13,609 nucleotides of DNA from Ophiosphaerella korrae (lineage: Eukaryota > Ascomycota > Dothideomycetes > Pleosporales > Phaeosphaeriaceae). The notes under the pieces were generated by a model. It searched no databases, was not told where the DNA came from, and saw only the letters and a program-made list of their open reading frames with translations. The stretch's first letter is position 1, and each line of letters starts with the position of its first letter. The DNA lies in NCBI GenBank assembly GCA_028456385.1, contig JALNQF010000814.1:1-13609 (forward strand), given 5' to 3'. Shown here piece by piece: positions 1-8,649 of the stretch. A program made the translations under genes and the position numbers.

Positions 1-177
1 CCAGCTTCCGGTGGAGCAGAAGCTATACTCAAGGCTCACGCAAAGCTTATCAACTCGTTGACTGAGCACAACGAGGAACTCTCCCCCCATCCAAGGCTAG
101 CCTTGTCCCAAATTACCACCTCCAGAAACCATCACGGGCCAATCCAACGGACGGCCCACCAGGGCACTCTTCGCTAG
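1..177 (+). other. open frame cut by the window start, possible 3' end of a gene
   Basis: Frame 1 is open from the first base to a TAG at 175-177. The first part reads like a protein, with an Ala/Leu/Lys-rich amphipathic stretch (EAILKAHAKLINSLTEHNEEL is the region, about residues 7-27). The part after about base 95 is Pro/His/Arg-rich and less convincing. It could be the end of a coding exon running in from upstream, or chance. No domain is recognised. Confidence 0.2.
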
Positions 178-319
178 GGCGTACAGCTTCATGCAAGTCG
201 GTTTGGACTGGATTGCAACGATCGGCGCACTTTTTCGTGCCGATCGACGAGAAGCCATCGATCGGCGAAGGAAAAGAACCACGCTCAGTCACTAGGTATT
301 GTAGCTCCATTCCTATAGT

Positions 320-565
320 TGTCAGATTTGATGGTCACTGAGTCACTGATGCGAGTAGGGGTCGGAGTGTGATTGATTGGGTTCTCTGTCTATCATCTTC
401 CTTCTAGCTGCTATTGATATATTTCGTGAGCTTCTTTGATGACTCTCGTGCCCAAGGAAGAGATGCGCCGCAGTTGAGTTGGTTGGCTCGCTTAGCTGTG
501 CCAGATCGATCGCCATGGCCATCTCAATCGTCATCATCTGAATCGATTCATGAGCTCATCTGACA
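320..565 (+). mobile_element. MITE copy 1 (246 bp), TGTCAG ends, TSD ATAGT
   Basis: The element begins TGTCAGATTTGATGGTCACT and ends GCTCATCTGACA, so its outer ends are inverted repeats (TGTCAGAT and its complement). It is flanked by a perfect 5-bp target duplication ATAGT (315-319 and 566-570). It codes for nothing. Its core (CTGCTATTGATATATTT near 409) is shared with the copies at 2732 and 10526. It is shorter than them and lacks the terminal hairpin: only GAGCTC remains at 553-558. Confidence 0.85.
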
Positions 566-1002
566 ATAGTACATGAAGCTTTGAATTACAAGTGCCGTAG
601 TGTTTCCAAAGTCTTTCACGCCGCAGGCATTTTTAGCCTCAGCGCGAATCCGTCCCTCAACACAGGTTTCCAGCATAATGCACGTCACCTACCCTCGATG
701 GAATTTTGGACAGCTGGGCCTGGCGCACATGCTTCGTGTCCGCACACGCCTTGCAGCACACCTCGGAAATACAATCCACTGTATTACACCCCGTCAGACC
801 TCTGTCTATGCTTTTACAACTCCCGGCAACAGCGGCGCACAAGCCACCGCCTGGCCACTCCCATATGCGCCCATCTGCGGCGAGCGGCTGAGTAAGGGGC
901 ACCGTCATGTGCCGCTTTCGCTGTACCCAAAACGAGCGCAGCACATTTCTTCCACTCTTCGCCAGCTTTTCTTATCCGACTCTCGCCCCAGTGAAGTCAA
1001 TC
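566..1002. other. non-coding stretch upstream of the APH-like pseudogene
   Basis: The frames here overlap one another on both strands and none gives a recognisable protein. Apart from the target-site copy at 566-570, the stretch probably holds the former promoter and leader of the pseudogene that starts at 1003. I see no clear TATA box or other named site. Confidence 0.4.
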
Positions 1003-2060
1003 ATGCCTAATGTCATCTACACTCTCAACAACGCCATCGATACCTTCTTTTCTGAGGCTGGTGTGTCGTCATCTAAGATAGAATGCTATGCCTTTGTCCG
1101 CCGGAAGTATGAGGGACACATCCTGCCAGTTAACATCCAAGGCTTGACCAACTACACCGTTATTGCAGGCCCAAAGGGCAACAAAATCATCCAATTCTGA
1201 GAGCAGGCTGCTTTGCTAGACATGAACATGTTGAAGTTGGCAAAAGACATTTACGGAGAGGTCGTGCCCAGCTGTTCTGAGCTCGGGTGGGTTGGCGATC
1301 CAAGCGGCTCACCGCTAACAATATACTAGATGGACAGGCTCCGTGGAGAGAATTATGTCATCGCTCGCCCCTCTCTCACACGCGACAAACGACTGAATAC
1401 CGTGCTTAGCCTAGCGAGGTTCGTTGGGACTACTATGTCTTCACCTTCACCTCTTCTCTTCGCGTCCACCCGCTAACATTGCATGCAAGTTTCTTTGCGC
1501 AGTCGTGGCAAAAGGGCAAGCTAGCAAGTTCGAGATTGGCCAATATGTCCGCCATCAGCACCGAATGCGCCACCAGGTTCAACTATCTAGCCGACACCCT
1601 CTCAAAACGCTTCCTGCCGGCCGTCACCGAAATACAAGCCGCCCTGCCAGCGCTCCTCGACGGATGCTATCCATTGGTCCTCACGCACAGCGACCTCATT
1701 GGGATGAACATCCTGGTTGATCCTGACAGCGCTGAAATCACAGGCGTTGTTGACTGGCCTGGCGCAAGCATCCTACCCTTCGGCTTCGCCCTCTACGCAC
1801 TAGAGAGCGCCCTTAGCAGCATGGGCTCTAGCAGATGGCATTGGTTCGACGACGTGGATGACCTAAGGGATGCATTTTAGAAAGTCTTTAGAGAGCGGAC
1901 CGGCTTGTCCAAGCCTCAAACGAGACTTGTTAAACTTGCAGGAAAGGCCGGCATCCTTATCCGCTACGGCACCGCCTACGATAACGGCTTGCCCGGAATG
2001 ATAGGGGTCCGAGACCCGAACGCCGAGGACTTCAGATACCTCGACGTCCTCCTTTTCTGA
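1003..2060 (+). pseudogene. aminoglycoside phosphotransferase (APH)-like pseudogene
   Basis: After removal of a 71-nt intron (1419-1489) the frame gives 328 codons plus a stop, the usual size of fungal APH-family proteins, which are kinase-fold enzymes of mostly unknown substrate. Visible family features are the MDRLRGENY segment (1330-1356), the catalytic-loop region LTHSDLIGMNILV (catalytic Asp at 1692-1694, Asn at 1707-1709) and the metal-binding Asp of VVDW (1752-1754). The usual HGD is HSD here. Three in-frame stops break it: TGA at 1198-1200, TAG at 1327-1329 and TAG at 1878-1880. The last two fit loss of a Gln/Glu and a Trp codon. The frame stays open and family-like after each stop and ends with RYLDVLLF and TGA at 2058-2060. 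The start at 1003 is the first ATG giving a family-like N-terminus. The broken frame makes a drug-resistance role unlikely. A sequencing error would have to occur three times to rescue it. Confidence 0.8.
1419..1489 (+). other. intron of the APH-like pseudogene (71 nt)
   Basis: The donor GTTCGT follows AG of a split codon. A branch-like CGCTAAC lies at about 1471-1477 and the acceptor is GCAAG at 1489. Removal in phase 2 joins the frame 1 segment SLA to the frame 0 segment FFAQSWQKG, which is what the APH family has at this position. AAG is a less favoured acceptor than CAG or TAG, so the exact end may differ. Confidence 0.6.
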
Positions 2061-2226
2061 GAGCTATTCCCTGCGCCTAGGATTTCATATAACTTTGCCC
2101 ACCGATTGGGCCTGGTGATCTCGTTACGGATTGAGACCTATAATATATAGCTATAAGCTTTGCTTTCTTCCGCCTATTATACTAGAGGTACAAAGAATTA
2201 GCAGACAAGGTAAGCTAGTTTAATAC

Positions 2227-2667
2227 TGTCAGATGAGCCGGCTTACGAGCCGGCTCATGAATCGATTCAGATGACGATTGAGATGGCCATGGCGATCCAT
2301 CTGGCATCGCGTGCGCGATGCTAGTGCGATACTAGCTCGCCACTAACTCAACCACAACTCATCAACTGCGGCACATCATTGGAGGGCCGCAGCGCCAGCC
2401 CGGAGAATTGAGATCTGGTTCGGCAATCACATAAATAACCGCTATCGTCAATATGATGGCTCATCGCGGCACGAGCAGACTGCGAGGAGCCGATACATGA
2501 GCAAACCACAAAACTCGAGATAACGGCTCTCCATCACCGAGCCGCATCGGCGCAGAGACAAGTGTATAGATGGGAGGCAGAGCAGCAGATAGAGGACAGT
2601 AATCAATCAACTCAATTCACATCAATTCAATCATCTCCACATCAATCAGTGACCATCAAATCCGACA
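2227..2667 (-). mobile_element. MITE copy 2 (441 bp, long core), no target duplication
   Basis: The plus strand starts TGTCAGATGAGCCGGCTTAC and ends CCATCAAATCCGACA, so this copy is inverted relative to copy 1. Its core matches the copy at 8650 in reverse complement (for example GAGATCTGGTTCGGCAATC here against the complement near 8900), not the short-core copies. A perfect hairpin lies at 2233-2258: an 11-bp stem (ATGAGCCGGCT with AGCCGGCTCAT) and a TACG loop. The flanks AATAC (2222-2226) and GAACC (2668-2672) do not match. Confidence 0.8.
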
Positions 2668-2731
2668 GAACCCTTCTCGCCTGTAGCTCGGGATCGCGCT
2701 TCTCGAAAGCTCGTGGCTAGTCCTTACCTGG

Positions 2732-3064
2732 TGTCAGATGAGCTGGCTTACGAGTCAGCCCATGAATCGATTCAGATGACGATTGAGATGGCGATGGCGA
2801 TCGATCTGGCATCGCGTGCGCGATGCTAGTGCGCGATACTAGCTCGCCACAGCTCAGCTGTGGCGCACCACCTTTGACAGGAGAAGAACTATCGGGCAAC
2901 GCTCCAACTCAACAAAAGGGCAGCCTTTGGGCACGAGAGTCATCAAAGAATCTCACGAAGGATATCAGTAGCAGCCAGAAGGCAGATGATAGACAGAGAG
3001 AACTCAATCAATCACATTCTACCCTCGAATTGCACCAGTGACTCAGTGACCATCAAGTCTGACA
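2732..3064 (-). mobile_element. MITE copy 3 (333 bp, short core), TSD CCTGG
   Basis: It runs from TGTCAGATGAGCTGGCTTAC to CCATCAAGTCTGACA and is flanked by a perfect 5-bp duplication CCTGG (2727-2731 and 3065-3069). In reverse complement it lines up with copies 1 and 5 through the core and both ends. Its hairpin arms (GAGCTGGCT and AGTCAGCCC) carry unpaired changes. Only 64 bp separate it from copy 2. It has no coding capacity. Confidence 0.85.
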
Positions 3065-3674
3065 CCTGGACGCTTGATTGAATGCTAGCGAGCGAAGATA
3101 TTTGATACGCACGGGTTGCCCAAGACTAGACATCAGCAGCAAGAACTTTACAAGGGCCTTCTTCTCCTCCTCCCGAGCCAGGTACTGCTAACTCTGAGCC
3201 TGCTCGCTACGCGAGCGTCGTCCAAGATTACGGTGGATCAAGTTGAGACAGGAGCATTGCCGTACCCTGATCGAGCAGCAAATGTGTCGCGCACGCCTGC
3301 AGGTAGATATTGTGCGAGTGCCTAGCTGGCTGGATCTATGTTCGTGGCTGTGGTGACTGAGAGGTCTCGAGCGAGATGCCAACAGCAATCACGTCCAGTC
3401 CGCTTCTAAGAATAGTCAGCAAGCGACTGCGCGCTTGAAGGGCGCCCAGCAGAAGCCTCTAGAACTTTGCGCCACGGCTCGAGCTATCTCGGCATAGCGC
3501 AGATGTACATCGCAGGCCGCTAACTATCATCGCGATGATCAATCGCCATCTGAATCGTACCGAGCCAGCTTAGCTCTATCTGGCAGCGTCACATCTGACC
3601 GATATATGCTCATCTTGATCCCCGGCCCTCTATGAAATATGGAGAAAAAATAAATATATAATATTATAATATAT
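3065..3674. other. intergenic stretch with a decayed frame and a possible MITE-end relic
   Basis: There is no intact gene. The frame starting near 3204 is rich in Arg, Leu, Gln and Glu (LRERRPRLRWIKL, later LKGAQQKPLELCATARAI). It is broken by TGA near 3354 and TAG near 3492, and might be a decayed coiled-coil protein. At 3538-3600, TCAATCGCCATCTGAATCG followed by GAGCCAGCTTAGCTC resembles the hairpin end of the MITE family and may be a worn copy. The AT-rich tract at about 3644-3685 overlaps the 3' end of the HET-NACHT-WD40 gene and may hold its polyadenylation signals. Confidence 0.3.
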
Positions 3675-6600
3675 TTATATAAATTTCCGAAGGTCTGAGG
3701 ACATATCAAGATCGATTTTGCATATCCATACCCTTCCAGTTTTAACCGCAATGCCAATTGTACTCCCTAACACTGCCGAGCTTGATGGCCGATACTCGGA
3801 AGGTAGCCATACTAGGTTCTCTGAGTTGTATGTTATCCATACACCATTTACACTCAAGGCTAGGCCTTGATACTGAGGACTCTGAGGCTCTGAATTGATT
3901 GGAAGCATTCCTGAGCTTGATAAAGCACTAATTTTGATAGTGCCAACCTCAGTGTAAAGATACGAGTTACTAATGTCAAATGAGAGATGGTAGAGGGCCC
4001 TTCCAATATTGAGCGTTTGGACGCAGTCGCCGCTGCTCGTGTCCCAGATCTTGACCGTCTTGTCGTCCGACGCCGATGCGAGCCGGGCGGAGTCGTGCGA
4101 GAAGGCCACTGACCTGACCCAACTGCTATGGCCCTCGAGCGTCTGGACGCAGTCGCCGCTGCCCGCGTCCCAGACCTTGACCGTCTTGTTGCCCGATGCC
4201 GACGCGAGCTGGGCGGAGTTGTGCGAGAAGGCCACTAACCTGACCCGACCGCTATGGCCCTCGAGCGTCTGCAGGCACGCGCCGCTGCTCGCATCCCAGA
4301 TCCTGACCGTGTTGTCGTCCGACGCCGATGCCAGCCGGGCGGAGTCGTGCGAGAAGGCCACTGAGTTGACACAATCGCTATGGCCCTCGAGCATCTGGAC
4401 GCAGTCGCCGCTGCTCGCGTCCCAGATCTTGACCGTCTTGTCATCCGACGCTGACGCGAGCCGGGCGGAGTCATGCGAGAAGGCCACTAACCTGACCCGA
4501 CTGCTATGGCCCTCGAGCGTCTGGACGCAGTCGCCGCTGCTTGCGTCCCAGATCTTGACCGTCTTGTCATCCGACGCCGACGCGAGCTGGGCGGAGTCAT
4601 ACGAGAAGGCCACTGACCTGACCCAACCGCTATGGCCCTCGAGCGTCTGGACGCAGTCGCCACTGCTCGCGTCCCAGATCTTGACCGTCTTGTCATCCGA
4701 CGCCGACGCGAGCCGGGCGGAGTCATGCGAGAAGGCCACTGACTTGACCCGACTGCTATGGCCCTCGAGCGTCTGGACGCAGTCGCCGCTGCTCGCGTCC
4801 CAGATCTTGACCGTCTTGTCATCCGGCGCCGACGCGAGCCGGACAGAGTCATGCGAGAAGGCCACTGATCTGATCCGACCGCTATGGCCCTCGAGCATCT
4901 GGACGCAGTCGCCACTGCTCGCGTCCCAGATCTTGACCGTCTTGTCGTACGACGCCGACGCGAGCTGGGCGGAGTCGTGCGAGAAGGCCACTGAGTTGAC
5001 CCAACCGCTATGGCCCTCGAGCGTCTGCAGGCACGCGCCGCTGCTCGCATCCCAGATCCTGACCGTGTTGTCGTACGACGCCGATGCCAGCCGGGCGGAG
5101 TCGTGCGAGAAGGCCACTGAGTTGACCCAATTGCTATGGCCCTCGAGCGTCTGGATGCAGGCATTCCATTGGTCTCCTACAACTGGCTTTACTAGGATCC
5201 ACTTCGGTCCTTCTTCCTTATACCAACTCCTTATAAGGCTGCGGTCTGGACTAAATAGTAGTGCAGATATGTATACTTGAAGTGGGTAATTCTGAATTGC
5301 CTGAATATGATACATAATGAATAGCCGCGCATCTTGAAGCAGTTTTATAAAGCTAGGTGTATCTACTCTTCTCTAGGTTATATTAGTATATATTATATAG
5401 AGTATTACTCCTTTAGTAGTTACCTGGGCTAAAGCGTTGAGTTTTGCCATTGCAAGCACACCTTTTGACATGCTTCTGCAGAGGCTTAGAGCCTCAAGCC
5501 AGTAAAGGAATTTCTTTTTTATGAAATTCTCAATAGCGCCTTTGTCCTGAGACTCTATCCTATAGTTTGCGACAGCGCCGGAATTGCAGTCATGTAGGTG
5601 ATCGACCCAATAGATAATTGAGTAGCGGGACGCCGCTAAAGGGTCTGGATCTAGCTGTTGCACCTGCTCGATAGGGTATCCCAAAGCACCTAACCTGTAG
5701 ATATCTCGTCGCAAGGTCCTAGGCATTACCTTCAGTGATCTTGAGAAGATTTCGTAGTGGGTCTCTTCCTTGCCAGATGGGAAGATCTCGTTAGATGCCT
5801 TTTCAAGCAGAAAATCCTTTGCTGATTGATGAACAAATAATATAGTGCGTTCCCGAAGTGTTAGAAAGGATCCACAGAGCCCTATAATCTCGGATAGAGC
5901 TTCGCCAATGACTCCGTTGGGCACGTCGACAAAAGATGCTAACTCGTTTAACGTAACGGGACGGTACACAGCCGAAATAACAGCCAGTATACGTTTACAA
6001 AGGTTAGCTTCCTCTAAATCGTTAATCTGGTCTATCATCCGCTTGTACAAGCCATTGAGTCCAGACGGAAACGTCGCTAACTTCTGCTCAGCCCTCCATC
6101 CAGGGACGTTAGACATCTCCTGGCAGACTAGGGCTACCCAAAGAAAAGTGCCTTCTGCGTTTAGCGACAAGTAACGCCAGACAGCATCCCGTATACTAGT
6201 AGTATATTGATTTCGCTTTGCTAGCCAATCCACCTTGAACCAGATGTATGTCGCAACAGCATCGGAGATCGATTTTTCATTGAGCTCAAGACACAGTCTC
6301 ATTTTCTGGATCGCAGCGTCAAGGTCTCTCTCGATACTCGGCCAATTTCGGCTAGAGACGATCCACTTAACACGGGGAGATACAGATGACATCCGCACGA
6401 TAAAGCCTAGCAATTCCTGCAAGCCCACTACACACTCGTCGAGCGCGTCAACGATCAAATAGGTACTGTTCAAATTGGGGTCTTGCAGAATACTACTAAA
6501 AATCTCAGATAAAGCAATCCAGGCATTCACATCCTCAAAGAGCGCTTTGCCAGCGTGATCGTACTTTTTCTGCAGATGTGAAAAAAGCGATGGCTGCTGA

Positions 6601-7742
6601 TTCACTAGCAAGTATATTAACCCTCGCAGCACAGCCGTAGCGTTGTTGATCCGCGAGTCCGTGCCCTGGCAAAAGAAATAAGATAGGTTTGCCTTAGCTG
6701 TCAACTTGTTCAGCTCGTTTATAACGCCGCAGAGCAGCATTGTTTTGCCTTTGCCGGGGTCACCCTTAATCCAGAGTAGTCGACTCTGCGAGTCGTTCCG
6801 CCATCGCTGGAAGTCGGGATTTTCAAGGATCCAGCAGTATGAATCCTCTAGAAGTCCGCCCTTAGTGTCCTCGATACGCTTCTTGTCATCACAAGGATCA
6901 GTGATGCGTAAGTCTCGGATACATATTGAAAGCTTGTCGATTGCTTCCTCAAGCCTCTTGAACGCACTTGCCATTCCTTCGCCATAACGAAGAGATATAT
7001 TGATATCAAAAATACCAAGCAATGAGTACGCTTTATCTTCTTCGAGCTTGGTCGTGCGGGCACCTATCCACTGAAATCGATCCTTAACGCTAAACTGAGA
7101 TAAAGGAGTTCCTTGGAGCGCAGTCTTAGGAATAGCCGTTATCTCGTGTATTAGTTGCTCTAAAGAACTTTTGTCGCCAAGTCGCTTACGTTCCTGAGAG
7201 AAGAATTCGACCGAAACTGGGGCCAGAAGCTCTTGAAGCGTCCAGCCCCGAGTAAACCATTTGCTTTTCCGGAAATTTGATTTCCATGATAATGGATTGT
7301 ACGTCTCGTTGCCGACGGCCACCATCTTTGCCCGGTTGAATGGTAAAGGCATATATTCCGTCCATTTCCGTTTCCTATTCGACGCGAGGGGACTTGTAGA
7401 TACGTCTGATAAATAGACGTAGCATCGAGTCGCATTGCGGTACCAGCGAAACATGGAGTTAATAGCGTGCGAAAGTTCCGCTTTGTTTTCCTTATCAATG
7501 CAGCAGGTGTCAATCCAAAAGTATTGTAGGTTATCCTGTCTAGCCTGTTCTCCACAAAACCGAATCTTTTCATAGCCGGGCTTATTCTTGCCAGTGCCAT
7601 TTGTCAGGTCTTCAAAAGTGACTTCATCAGCATCAGGCCCCCATGTATGTGAAAGTATCGCATAGTGAGGGATTGCCTCTTCATCCACTAAATTGTCCGT
7701 AAGGATAAACTCGCCAGTATCGCTCCATAGTAAAAGATGCAT
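3675..7742 (-). CDS. HET-NACHT-WD40 (HNWD) STAND protein, incompatibility / non-self recognition type
   Basis: The coding parts are 7742-5424 and 5372-3675, joined in phase 0 across a 51-nt intron, giving 1338 residues. Residues about 20-206 form a HET domain with its three conserved blocks: HYAILSHTWG, YFWIDTCCIDK and FRKSKWFTRGWTLQELLAP. A NACHT NTPase follows, with Walker A GDPGKGKT at 327-334 and Walker B YLIVDALDEC at 428-437. The linker PLQVYISALLFSP leads to nine 42-residue WD repeats (845-1222) and a family-typical tail with WLPSEYRPSSSAVLGS. Known members such as Podospora HET-E and HET-D trigger cell death when hyphae of unlike type fuse. NACHT binds nucleotide and oligomerises, WD repeats sense the partner, and HET carries out killing. 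Role and partner are inferred from the family. The ATG has A at -3, and its product starts MHLLLW, as HET proteins often start. No stop or frameshift is seen. Loss of this intron model would split it into two partial proteins. Confidence 0.93.
4026..5159 (-). repeat. nine tandem 126-bp WD40 repeats inside the HNWD gene
   Basis: Nine units of exactly 42 codons follow the consensus CVQTLEGHSxxVxSVAFSHD, then SARLASASDDKTVKIWDASS, then GD. Units differ mainly at codon positions 10, 11, 13, 14, 23, 29 and 31. Position 10 is N, G, S or D; position 11 is W, R or C; position 13 is N, R or K. The rest is nearly fixed. A tenth, degenerate unit may follow (CVQTLNIGRALYHLSF). Such identity suits unequal crossing-over and gene conversion, so unit number probably differs between strains. 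Confidence 0.95.
5373..5423 (-). other. intron of the HNWD gene (51 nt)
   Basis: On the minus strand the donor is CAG/GTAACT, the branch sequence TACTAAT lies about 10 nt before the acceptor, and the end is CCTAG/AGA. Both flanking codons are whole (phase 0). Splicing joins ...AKLNALAQ to RRVDTPSFIKLL, giving the linker seen in this family. Read through, the intron would end the protein at TAG (5375-5373). Confidence 0.9.
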
Positions 7743-7752
7743 TGTTTCGCAT
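7681..7752 (-). promoter_or_regulatory. possible upstream ORF overlapping the HNWD start
   Basis: An ATG at 7752-7750 lies 10 nt before the main ATG in another frame. It runs 23 codons (MRNNASFTMERYW...) to a TGA at 7683-7681, so it overlaps the main coding start. Its context has C at -3 (weak), while the main ATG has A at -3. If transcription starts upstream of 7752, leaky scanning past this ATG would be needed, which could hold down the amount of protein made. The transcription start is unknown. Confidence 0.35.
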
Positions 7753-8649
7753 AGGGTTAGGCAGGGGGCGAGCGGTGGGAATAGGTTTGTTTGGGTTCAA
7801 TAGTGGCAACCTAACTGGGCAACTCGCTCGTTCATCAAGCATAATAGTGCTAGCTATTAATGTTAGCAAGCATAAAGAAAGAAAGGCTGCAAAGTTATAC
7901 CAAAGTATACGCATCTGAGTGCGAGACAGAGCGCTGTGAGTTGGCTGTTGTAGTTTCGATTTGTGAGGTTAAGCAAGTTCAGCTCGGGTGGGGTAGGGCG
8001 CAGTGGGGCTGTCATGCTGTTGGTTGGGCATAAGCAAAAGGCGAATTTTGCCAGCAACTAGACCGAATATACCTACATCTCGACAAGTGAACGAACACCT
8101 GAATCACGCCAGCAGGGAGGACGGCCGACCTACTCCTGCCGACCTTGTAGATGTTTCAAAATGTATAGATAATAGGTGGGTAGGGGTACGTGCACACTAC
8201 CTACAGCTCATGAGATCGCTACTTTCTAAGCCACATGTATCGCTCCTAGAAAGCGCTAACACTTATTTGGTAAGCGCCTTTCTGAGCGGCCGTGCGCTCT
8301 GGATAACCGAAGTGCAGGAACCGGAAGCTGATACCAGTCACTACTGTATACGCTTATTTTGTCGCTGTTCTATCTACTTGCAATGCCTGGGACGCGAAAC
8401 GGAAGGGATTTGATACTCTATCTCCGTTATTACACGTGATGGAGTCACGTGATAGCGCTCGGGCCATGAGCGCATCCCAAGACCTTAATTATGTATCTCC
8501 CTGCAAAGTCCGCCTAACGGTACTGTAACTGTCCAGTGACTTACATGAACAGATCAGTAGGCATCTAATCAATCTCAGCCTTTGAATCTCGCCTTTCTCA
8601 GTACAGGTTGCTATTCAGTCACTCACGATCCCCAACTGAACTAGACTGA
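7743..8649. other. upstream region of the HNWD gene, no recognisable gene
   Basis: The nearest part should hold the HNWD promoter. On the minus strand a CTTTCTTTCTTT tract (7874-7886) lies about 135 nt before the ATG; pyrimidine tracts of this kind are common near fungal transcription starts. A 136-codon frame at 8003-8413 on the plus strand has no ATG at its start and no recognisable domain, so I do not call it. A paired CACGTGAT motif is listed separately. Confidence 0.4.
8433..8453. promoter_or_regulatory. two CACGTGAT motifs 5 bp apart
   Basis: CACGTGAT occurs at 8433-8440 and again at 8446-8453. CACGTG is the palindromic E-box bound by bHLH factors, and two copies with start points 13 bp apart would be an ordinary regulatory arrangement. 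They lie about 700 bp from the nearest intact gene start, so a role is speculative. Confidence 0.25.

Noticed and set aside
600..1010. 136-codon plus-strand frame
   Set aside because: No recognised domain, competing frames of similar length, and it runs into the APH-like start region.
1003..2060. Functional antibiotic-resistance kinase
   Set aside because: Three in-frame stops and an altered catalytic motif; fungal APH-like proteins also rarely act on antibiotics.
4026..5159. Regular repeat array that might suggest CRISPR or a satellite
   Set aside because: The units are codon-exact WD40 repeats without spacers, inside a gene.
4235..5164. Arg/Ser-rich minus-strand frames within the WD array
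   Set aside because: They are a shifted reading of the same repeats with unnatural composition.
4009..5280. 423-codon plus-strand open frame antisense to the WD array
   Set aside because: It is periodic only because the 126-bp units lack stops in this frame; it has no known domain, and the minus strand encodes clear WD repeats.
8003..8413. 136-codon plus-strand frame upstream of the HNWD gene
   Set aside because: It begins with GTG, has no domain and lies in the likely promoter and spacer.
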